A stretch of DNA of 46,186 nt from DATBGS01 sp036557885 (GTDB taxonomy: Bacteria; Chloroflexota; Ktedonobacteria; Ktedonobacterales; DATBGS01): NCBI GenBank assembly GCA_036557885.1, contig DATBGS010000008.1, positions 1 to 46,186 on the forward strand. The letters are read 5' to 3'. The position numbers and the translations under genes were made by a program. The notes under the pieces are model-generated. The model was not told where the DNA came from. It searched no databases and saw nothing but the letters and a program-made list of their open reading frames with translations. Shown one piece after another: positions 40,056-46,186 of this stretch; position 1 is the first letter of the stretch, and every line of letters starts with the position of its first letter.

Positions 40056-40997
40056 TCAGTCGCTGCTGACCGGCTTGCGCGTTGGATGGTCGGAATGCAG
40101 CCGGGATGGGTTGGTTCTGCTGCGGGGCTGCCGGGTGCGGCGCTGCTGCTGCAAAAGCTCCTCCACCTGCTCATCCAGCAGCGAAGGCATCGCGTTGAGG
40201 CGTTCTGGCGTGGGCAGGGCGGGCTGCTCTCGCGGGCGCTCTGCCGCAGCTGGCTGCGCGGGCGCGGCCAGCGGCGGCGAAAGCTCTGCGGGGTGCGCGG
40301 CGCCCGGCGGCGGAAGCTGGCGCTGCGTGGGCTGGGCTGGCTTCTGGCGATGCTTCAGCCGGTTGAGTTGCTCCTCCACTGTCTCGTGCCGGGAGAGGTG
40401 CCCCAGTTGCGCGTCCAGGTTGTCGCGGTGCGCTTCCTCGCGCATGGCGGCGGCACGCGCCTCGTTGTCCATGATCTTGTCTTCTGCCCGCCGCACGCGC
40501 TCGTGTGTCTCGTCTTGTTTCGCGCGAGCAAGCCCCTCGTATACGGCCTGCTGAAGCTGTGCCCGACGGCGGCGAATCTGGAGCAGTTCAATGGTCAGGT
40601 CGGTTTCTTCTGTTTTGGCCTGAAGCTGCTTGAGGGCGTTGCGCATGGTGACGATGAGATGCTGCTGTTCTTCGTGCTGGCGGCGGTAGCTTTCCAGCAA
40701 GCGCATCACATCCAGCCGCTGTTGCAGGGCGCGGCGCGCCTGGGTATCGTCGTTGTGCAGCACCGCCGCCTCCGCTTTATGCTGCCAGGAAGCCGCCTGC
40801 TTTGTCAGTTCGTCGCAGCGGCTCTGGAGGGTATGTTCCTGGGCAATGGCCGTCGCCACCTGGGTCTTCACCTGCACCATCTGGTTGCGCAGGTCTTGCT
40901 GCAACTGGCGCAACATCTGCTCCGGGTCGTCAGACTTCTCGACCATATCGTTAATGTTTGCCCGAATCAGCATCATTACTCGTTGCAGCAGTTTCAT
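40056..40997 (-). CDS. pspA: PspA/IM30 family membrane-stress protein
   Basis: A 313-residue protein. Residues 1-215 form the family core: an N-terminal amphipathic MKLLQRVMMLIRANIND, then long coiled-coil helices with DPEQMLRQLQQDLRNQM and conserved ALKQLQAK. PspA/IM30 proteins bind stressed membranes and assemble into ESCRT-III-like rods. The C-terminal 100 residues are an Ala/Pro/Arg-rich extension, not part of the usual 220-residue family, and it may be disordered. AGAGGAA lies before the ATG. It is flanked by the small membrane protein and GNAT genes; flotillin lies two genes upstream, a combination known from membrane-stress operons in other bacteria. Confidence 0.93.
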   Translation of the reverse strand: MKLLQRVMMLIRANINDMVEKSDDPEQMLRQLQQDLRNQMVQVKTQVATAIAQEHTLQSRCDELTKQAASWQHKAEAAVLHNDDTQARRALQQRLDVMRLLESYRRQHEEQQHLIVTMRNALKQLQAKTEETDLTIELLQIRRRRAQLQQAVYEGLARAKQDETHERVRRAEDKIMDNEARAAAMREEAHRDNLDAQLGHLSRHETVEEQLNRLKHRQKPAQPTQRQLPPPGAAHPAELSPPLAAPAQPAAAERPREQPALPTPERLNAMPSLLDEQVEELLQQQRRTRQPRSRTNPSRLHSDHPTRKPVSSD

Positions 40998-41045
40998 AGG
41001 GGTTCCTCTTTATCTCTTATCTTGCCTGCCCCATCCACTTAGCCC

Positions 41046-41570
41046 TTATTGCTCGTCACTTTCCACGCGCACAATTTTAATGGTCTTGAGCAGTTCTGGC
41101 TTCTGGGCCAGCCTGTCGCGCACCATTGCCCGCTCAGAGTAGCGAAAATACGGGCAGGAATGCGTGCGCTGGACAAATCCCTCGCGCGGATCGGCCCGAC
41201 ACAGCCCCACATCATATTCTTCGTTTTGCGAATGATAAAACACGCAGCGCCCGCAATATTTTTTGGTGCGGATCAGGCGCTTATAGGCCCATTCGAGGCT
41301 GGCTACCAGCAGCGTTAAGCTCCCAAACAGGAGCATGGAGGCTCCCACTAGCAGCAAAGGCGTGGCGAACTTCGTGCCATCGCCCCCCAGGAGCAGAGAC
41401 AACAGAAAGCCACCCATCCCTAACACTCCAATAGCGGTCATTGCATAGGCTGTTCCGAGGCTTTCAGGGTTGGTAGGCTCCCCCCAGGTTCCCTGAGAGC
41501 GATAGCGCAACCGACGGGCATGTTCCTGGCGTTGGGCGCGCACGTTGCGACGAGGCTGAGGTGCAGACAT
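41046..41570 (-). CDS. Small two-TM protein with a Cys-rich cytoplasmic end
   Basis: About 174 residues, family not recognised. A basic N-terminus (residues 1-35) is followed by two hydrophobic segments near residues 43-65 and 70-92, then a 75-residue cytoplasmic domain with cysteines in CGRC and CRAD plus SCPYF, a possible metal site. The start at 41570 is fixed by GGGAGG upstream. The gene lies between flotillin and PspA in the same direction, with 48 bases to PspA, so a role in membrane stress or flotillin assembly is plausible but only inferred from position. Confidence 0.7.
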   Translation of the reverse strand: MSAPQPRRNVRAQRQEHARRLRYRSQGTWGEPTNPESLGTAYAMTAIGVLGMGGFLLSLLLGGDGTKFATPLLLVGASMLLFGSLTLLVASLEWAYKRLIRTKKYCGRCVFYHSQNEEYDVGLCRADPREGFVQRTHSCPYFRYSERAMVRDRLAQKPELLKTIKIVRVESDEQ

Positions 41571-41752
41571 CGCTTGCCTCCCTCTATGGCTGGCAGCAGA
41601 ACATAGACGTATGGAATCCAATTGGCCGTGTGGAAATATATCCTATTGTACCGCCGGACGCCCGCCACGCACAAGCCCAAAATGGACAGGGACATCAGCC
41701 GCGCTTCTGGTGAGAAAGCCGACTGATGCCGCTGTCACGCGACGAGCGCGGG

Positions 41753-43336
41753 TTACTTCGTCGCTTTGCCTTCGTCCTGAACCGTCGCCTCAACCGTCGC
41801 GCCGTTCGAGCCGTTGTGCCCGTTCTCCTGGCCGCCGGTCCCGTTGATGCCAGGAATATGGCCCATCAGGTCAGCAACCTTCTGGCCGGTCAGCGCCTCG
41901 AAAAGCGCTGGCGCCTGGGCCACCATGTTGAGCACGTCGCCGGTCAAGCGGCTGGCACCCAGCCCGGCACCGTTGCCCCCACCAGTGGAGACAATCGTCA
42001 CCTTGTCCACCTTGCTCAGCGGCTCGGCCATCGCGCGCACCATTTCCGGCAGGCTGGTGATGAACTTATCAATCACAGCCGCCTGGTTGTACTCGTGGTA
42101 CGCGGCAGCCTTCACGCGCATCGCTTCCGCTTCCGCCTCACCTTTAGCCCGGATGACCTGGGCTTCCGCCAGACCCTGCGCCTGGAGCACTTCGGCCTCG
42201 GCCAGACCTTTTGCGCGATTGGAGGCAGCTTCTGCCTGCCCGCGTGCCAGGTTCGCGGCAGCGTCGGCTTCGCCAGCGGCGCGGGTAGCTTCGGCGCGGC
42301 CTTTGGCTTCCAGCGTCAGGCGCTGGCGCTCGGCTTCCGCAACCGTCTCAACGCGCCTGCGCTCAAACTCAGCCGCCTTCAGGACGGTGGCCTGCAACTC
42401 CAGTTCGCGGCGCTGGATTTCAGCTTCCTGCACCTTGATCTGCGCGGTGCGCTCCAATTCCTGCACCCTGACCGACTCGGTGATGACTTGCTGCTGCATC
42501 ACATTGGCCTGGATGTCGTAGGATTTGTCCGCCTTGGCCTGCTCCTGCTTGACCTGCGCGTCATATAACGCTTTCTTCAGGTCCAGGTCACGCTTGAATT
42601 CGGCCTGTTTGGTCAGCGACATCGCCTCGGCTTCCACGCGCTGCTGGTCGGCAGCGGCCTTGGCAACCGCCGATTCACGGGCGGCGCTGGCCTGCTGAAT
42701 CTGCGTGTCGCGGGCGGCCAGGGCAGCGGCAATGTCGGCCTCTTTGCGCACGCGCACGATCTCCGGCAGGCCCATGTTCTTAATGAACTCGTTCTTGTCG
42801 CGGACCTCTTTAATGGTGAAGGAGACGATCTCCAGCCCCATCTTCGCCATATCGCTGGAACTGGTCTGGCGCATCTTCTCGCTGACCATCTCTGGCTCTT
42901 TGACCAACTGCTCAACGGTCAACTGGCCGACGACGCCGCGCAGGTGGCCTTCCATCACCAACTGAATCAAGCGCTGGCGCTCATCTGGGGTTTTGCTCAG
43001 GAATTGCTCAGCGGCGGTGATGACGCTCTCTTTGTCCGATTTCACCTTCAACTGGGTGACGGCTTCGACAGTGACGGCCACGCCCTGATTGGTATAGAGG
43101 TCTTGCGAAGGCGCCACATCAAAGGACATCAACTCCAGCGAGAAGGTGGCTGAGCGCTGGAAGAACGGCCAGACCCAGGATGCGCCTCCCGTGACGATGC
43201 TGGTGCCGCCGCGCCCGTACTTGATCAACGCCTGGTTGGGTGGAACCTTCTTCAACATGCTGCCCCAGATGTTCACCAGGATCAGCACGAAGATCACCGC
43301 TACCACCGCGATGACGATAATAGGTACAAGGTCCAT
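41753..43336 (-). CDS. Flotillin family (SPFH/band 7) protein
   Basis: A 527-residue flotillin. One N-terminal hydrophobic hairpin-type segment (MDLVPIIVIAVVAVIFVLILV) is followed by the SPFH domain (PNQALIKYGRGG, then SFDVAPSQDLYTNQGVAVTVEA) and a long, Ala/Glu/Gln/Arg-rich coiled-coil flotillin domain with repeated EAE and AEAE blocks from about residue 190 to 440. The Gly-rich tail is 40 residues. Flotillins form membrane scaffolds that affect fluidity and protein assembly. It lies 96 bases downstream of an NfeD-like gene, the classic pairing. Confidence 0.95.
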   Translation of the reverse strand: MDLVPIIVIAVVAVIFVLILVNIWGSMLKKVPPNQALIKYGRGGTSIVTGGASWVWPFFQRSATFSLELMSFDVAPSQDLYTNQGVAVTVEAVTQLKVKSDKESVITAAEQFLSKTPDERQRLIQLVMEGHLRGVVGQLTVEQLVKEPEMVSEKMRQTSSSDMAKMGLEIVSFTIKEVRDKNEFIKNMGLPEIVRVRKEADIAAALAARDTQIQQASAARESAVAKAAADQQRVEAEAMSLTKQAEFKRDLDLKKALYDAQVKQEQAKADKSYDIQANVMQQQVITESVRVQELERTAQIKVQEAEIQRRELELQATVLKAAEFERRRVETVAEAERQRLTLEAKGRAEATRAAGEADAAANLARGQAEAASNRAKGLAEAEVLQAQGLAEAQVIRAKGEAEAEAMRVKAAAYHEYNQAAVIDKFITSLPEMVRAMAEPLSKVDKVTIVSTGGGNGAGLGASRLTGDVLNMVAQAPALFEALTGQKVADLMGHIPGINGTGGQENGHNGSNGATVEATVQDEGKATK

Positions 43337-43432
43337 TCGTTGTCCTGCTCTTTCCGCAGTTTTTACTGCGCTTTTTTACATACACAGACCGAGAAAAAGT
43401 TTCTGCGAGGCTGCCACAGAGACTCAGTGAAA

Positions 43433-44257
43433 TTATGCTGGTTCGGTAGGGTTGGATGATGCAACATCCCTGGTTTGCGTGCTTTCCCCCTCCTTCTTGA
43501 GAGCGCGCAGGCCGCTCTCCAATGGGTCAGATTCGGCAAGGAAGCTGTCCCACGATTGCACCTGCGCAATCCCTTTGTGGTACCCAACGATCACCACCTC
43601 GGCGTCGCGTGGAATGGCCTGACCATCCACGCTGCGCGCGCCCAGGCTTTTGCGCCCGGCGGTCCCTTTTTTATAGATCACCTCGCCTATGCCCTCTGCG
43701 CGAATCGGCAGGCTTACGGTGGCGAGAGTACCAACCAGATCAGAACTGTCCGCATCCAATGCGCCGTCATCATGCCCCATCAACCGGCTCATCGCCATAT
43801 TGACGAGCACCGCCCCCACGACTCCAACGCCCAAAGCGCCCAGCAAGGCGGCGAGGGAGCCAAAGTTGGTCAGGTTATGCAGCACATAGCCAATCAGCCC
43901 AAACCAGAAGAGAAAGGCCAGGAGTGCGTACAGATTCAGAAACCCGAACACAACCGCCAGAATGGATGAACTGGCCTGCGCGCTCTGCGCAGTATGGCCC
44001 TGGGCGCCCGCCTGCCCATGCGCTCCGGCGTGGCCGTGTGGTAGGGCATGGTGCATCACGCCGCTGGCGCTGCCAGGGGCCGCGTGCCCGGCGGCTCCGT
44101 GTCCAGCATGGCCGATATGCCCGGCGTGCCCATGAAAGAAATGTCCAAAGTGCAGGTCTTCGGCGCCAGCCCCCAGCAAGGCCGAGAGAATCAGGAATGT
44201 GCCAGAGACGACGAAACAGCCGATAAAGACCAGCGACAACGGATCGGTGGCAATCAT
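43433..44257 (-). CDS. NfeD-like membrane protein with a histidine-rich loop
   Basis: A 274-residue protein. A first helix at residues 8-30 is followed by a 60-residue loop (H36-H88) with about 14 histidines and many Gly/Ala residues, then two or more helices at about 98-155, and finally a beta-rich soluble OB-fold domain (residues 170-240) typical of NfeD-family proteins that partner flotillin/SPFH proteins. The SD site AGGAGGT is well placed. The His-rich loop is outside the usual family and suggests metal binding (Zn, Ni or Cu) or pH sensing; which side it faces is unresolved. It heads the flotillin operon and follows the XRE gene by 55 bases. Confidence 0.82.
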   Translation of the reverse strand: MIATDPLSLVFIGCFVVSGTFLILSALLGAGAEDLHFGHFFHGHAGHIGHAGHGAAGHAAPGSASGVMHHALPHGHAGAHGQAGAQGHTAQSAQASSSILAVVFGFLNLYALLAFLFWFGLIGYVLHNLTNFGSLAALLGALGVGVVGAVLVNMAMSRLMGHDDGALDADSSDLVGTLATVSLPIRAEGIGEVIYKKGTAGRKSLGARSVDGQAIPRDAEVVIVGYHKGIAQVQSWDSFLAESDPLESGLRALKKEGESTQTRDVASSNPTEPA

Positions 44258-44312
44258 CGCCTGCTACCTCCTAAAATAGCTATCAGCGCTCCCTACATGT
44301 CTCGCTATAGCA

Positions 44313-44783
44313 TTAACGAACGGGATCGCCCAGAAGGGCGGCAAGCTCCTCCGAGGAGCCGTCCAGCAAGCCATCCAGAAGCTCAAAAATGCGACGTGGG
44401 TCTGCGTGATCAGCCAGCTTTTCAAACACGCGCTGGATGAGCGGGTCGGAGCGCCATTCCTCCGCGCTGGCGGCCAGCCAGGTGATCAGGTGTGCGTTCT
44501 GGTCCTCCAATGGTTCCGAAAGCAAGTCTACCTCATATCCTGGCGGGTCGCTGACGAGATAGCCCGGATGTACCTTAAAGAACCGCGCCAGCAGTGTGCG
44601 GCTTTTGGCGGAAAGATGCCCGCGCTTGCCGCTCTCGATCTGCGAAAGGTATGCCTGGCTGAGTCCTTCGCCTAGCTCGCGCTGCATCGCCTGGATAACC
44701 TCGGATTGCGTCATCGGACGCGCCAGTCCGCGCATCGTGCCCTCAACAGCGCGGAGGTGTTTCAGTTTTTGTTGTAGCTCCAT
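44313..44783 (-). CDS. XRE family helix-turn-helix regulator
   Basis: A 156-residue DNA-binding protein. The HTH is at about residues 24-70 (MTQSEVIQAMQRELGEGLSQAYLSQIESGKRGHLSAKSRTLLARFF), of the phage-repressor/SinR type. The C-terminal half (about 75-156) is helical, Leu/Glu-rich and may dimerise or sense a ligand; it has no recognised domain. A strong promoter at 44821-44849 reads into it and overlaps two TTGCAAT boxes (44803-44809 and 44832-44838) that could be its own operator. It is divergent from citrate synthase, which it may also control, and lies upstream of the NfeD-flotillin genes. Confidence 0.9.
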   Translation of the reverse strand: MELQQKLKHLRAVEGTMRGLARPMTQSEVIQAMQRELGEGLSQAYLSQIESGKRGHLSAKSRTLLARFFKVHPGYLVSDPPGYEVDLLSEPLEDQNAHLITWLAASAEEWRSDPLIQRVFEKLADHADPRRIFELLDGLLDGSSEELAALLGDPVR

Positions 44784-44820
44784 TGTTTACCGTCCGACCC
44801 CTTTGCAATTAGCTATGAAT

Positions 44821-44849
44821 TATATAACAGATTGCAATAAAAAAGTCAA
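44821..44849 (-). promoter_or_regulatory. Promoter of the XRE regulator gene
   Basis: On the minus strand TTGACT (44844-44849) and TATATA (44821-44826) are 17 bases apart, with an overlapping TATAAT two bases on. One of two TTGCAAT boxes lies between the elements and the other just downstream, positions suited to repression. Confidence 0.65.
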
Positions 44850-44878
44850 GTGACCTGGGCCACTTTTTTTGGATTGAA

Positions 44879-44908
44879 TTGACAGGTCTTCAGTCAAAAC
44901 GCTATAAT
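44879..44908 (+). promoter_or_regulatory. Consensus promoter of citrate synthase
   Basis: A perfect TTGACA (44879-44884) and perfect TATAAT (44903-44908) are separated by 18 bases, with a leader of about 95 bases before the start codon. It is the closest match to the sigma-70 consensus in this window. Confidence 0.8.
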
Positions 44909-45008
44909 CCTTGACAGAATAGCAAATGCTTCTAGAAATGTCAGGTGGTCCTACTTCACTGCGGAAGAGGCGCCACCTGTCACCTCATCTCTACTACGGA
45001 GGATAGCC

Positions 45009-46186
45009 ATGTCCAGTAGTTCAGGCGCAGCCGCCCCCTCTCAAGAGAGCCAATCAGCGGCGATGCAGGCATTTAAGGGTGGGTTGGAAGAGGTTATTGC
45101 CTCGTCTTCCTCGATCTGCGAACTCAACGGAAAGGAAGGCAAGCTCTCGTATTTCGGAATTGATATTCACGATCTGGCGAAGTATTCCAGCTTTGAAGAA
45201 ACCTTGTATCTCCTCTGGCATGGCACACTTCCGAAACAATCCCAGCTTGAAGCGCTGACCACGCGCCTGCGCCAGCAGCGCGCGCTCCCCGAAGAAGTGC
45301 TGGCGATGATGCGTTCCTTCCCCAAGACGGCTAAACCGATGGATGTGCTGCGCACCACCGTTTCGGCGCTGGGCCTCTACGATGCCGACGCTGGCAGCAC
45401 CACCCCGGAGGCCGCCCGCCGCCAGGCCGCGCGCTTAACCGCCGTCTTCCCCACCATTGTGGCTGCCTCCGAGCGGCTGCGCAGCGGAGAAAAGGTGATT
45501 GCGCCGCGCGATGATCTCAACCAGGCCACCAACTTCCTCTATATGCTGACCGGCAAAGAGCCAGACCCCTACAACGCCAAAGTGATTGACCTGGCGCTGA
45601 TTCTGCACGCCGATCACGAGTTTAACGCTTCCACCTTTGCCGCGCGTGTCACCGCCGCGACGCTGGCCGATATGTATTCTGCCATCACCTCGGCGCTGGG
45701 CGCGCTGAGCGGCCCGCTGCATGGTGGCGCGAATGAGCAGGTCATGCGCATGCTGCTGCGCATGGGCACGTTGGACAATGTTGAAGCCTATCTGACGCAG
45801 GCGCTTGCCAACCACGAGAAGATTTCCGGCTTTGGGCATCGCGTCTATAAGACCGAAGACCCCCGCGCCACGCATCTGCGCCAGATCTCCCGCGAACTGG
45901 GCGAGCGCGCAGGCGATACGAAATGGTTCGACATGTCGCATAAAGTCGAGTTATATATCAACGAGCACAAGCATCTCAATGCTAACGTTGATTTCTATTC
46001 CGCCAGCACCTACTACCAGATCGGCATTCCGATAGAACTCTTTACCCCGCTTTTTGCGTGCAGCCGCATCGCCGGCTGGACGGCCCACGTGCTGGAGCAA
46101 TACAGCAACAACCGGCTCATCCGCCCGCTGGCCCACTACACCGGCCCCACCAATGTGGATTACACCCCCATCGAAAAGCGCGGCTA
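45009..46186 (+). CDS. gltA: Citrate synthase (3-prime end cut by the window)
   Basis: 392 codons are visible; the frame runs to the last two bases (TA), so the last residue or stop is missing. It starts with ATG at 45009, with GGAGG nine bases upstream. The N-terminal 20 residues are polar. Citrate synthase motifs are clear: GALSGPLHGGANEQVM (His of the active site), FGHRVYKTEDPRA, and NVDFYSASTYYQIGIP near the end with the catalytic Asp. It condenses oxaloacetate and acetyl-CoA at the entry to the citric acid cycle; 2-methylcitrate synthases share the motifs and cannot be excluded. The window ends near the family C-terminus (TPIEKRG), so little is lost. Confidence 0.95.
   Translation, partial: MSSSSGAAAPSQESQSAAMQAFKGGLEEVIASSSSICELNGKEGKLSYFGIDIHDLAKYSSFEETLYLLWHGTLPKQSQLEALTTRLRQQRALPEEVLAMMRSFPKTAKPMDVLRTTVSALGLYDADAGSTTPEAARRQAARLTAVFPTIVAASERLRSGEKVIAPRDDLNQATNFLYMLTGKEPDPYNAKVIDLALILHADHEFNASTFAARVTAATLADMYSAITSALGALSGPLHGGANEQVMRMLLRMGTLDNVEAYLTQALANHEKISGFGHRVYKTEDPRATHLRQISRELGERAGDTKWFDMSHKVELYINEHKHLNANVDFYSASTYYQIGIPIELFTPLFACSRIAGWTAHVLEQYSNNRLIRPLAHYTGPTNVDYTPIEKRG

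Overview
The window is a GC-rich bacterial chromosomal segment, packed mostly on the minus strand. Paired zinc-ribbon/FHA proteins, a Ser/Thr kinase with TPRs, PP2C phosphatases, WD40 propeller proteins, a molybdenum hydroxylase (cox-type) operon, a deazaflavin-dependent nitroreductase and an AI-2E family permease together suggest a member of Chloroflexota, most likely class Ktedonobacteria. This is inferred from gene content and style only; no rRNA or other decisive marker is present. No tRNA, rRNA, CRISPR array or intact insertion sequence was seen.

Layout. (1) 1-2600, plus strand: a rhomboid protease, a small secreted protein disrupted by an apparent one-base frameshift, and a four-TM protein. 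(2) 2665-10446, minus strand: a six-gene phosphosignalling operon (PP2C, kinase-TPR, large PP2C, vWA, FHA, FHA) behind a good sigma-70-like promoter; five of the six proteins carry zinc ribbons. (3) 10782-12221, plus: a secreted, membrane-anchored Ig-like protein. (4) 12426-13417, minus: ribosomal proteins L27 and a strongly extended L21, with a complex palindromic repeat upstream. (5) 13787-17195, minus: a sugar-type ABC importer (binding lipoprotein and two permeases, no ATPase). (6) 17284-19235, minus: an ECF sigma factor overlapping a membrane WD40 protein with an anti-sigma-like zinc motif. (7) 19460-19918, plus: a small unknown protein. (8) 19973-22996, minus: nitroreductase, RarA, cupin and HAD phosphatase, tightly packed. 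(9) 23120-26548: a serine-hydrolase remnant, a GH15 glycosidase and an AI-2E type permease. (10) 26717-30491, minus: a molybdenum hydroxylase operon in S-L-M order, of the form II type by its active-site loop. (11) 31022-35668, minus: two enoyl-CoA hydratase-like proteins, a nucleosidase-like protein with an in-frame tandem repeat, an acetamidase and a thiolase. (12) 35955-37043, plus: a TIR-TPR protein, convergent with a second WD40 protein. (13) 38489-44783, minus: nitrilase, GNAT, PspA, a small membrane protein, flotillin, an NfeD-like protein with a His-rich loop and an XRE regulator, resembling a membrane-stress cluster. (14) 45009-end, plus: citrate synthase, divergent from the XRE gene.

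The strongest candidates for undescribed biology are the zinc-ribbon-tagged kinase/phosphatase/vWA/FHA operon, the sigma factor paired with a WD40 anti-sigma-like sensor, the TIR-TPR protein, and the flotillin/NfeD/PspA cluster with its histidine-rich loop. Start codons were moved inward where a clear Shine-Dalgarno sequence favoured it.
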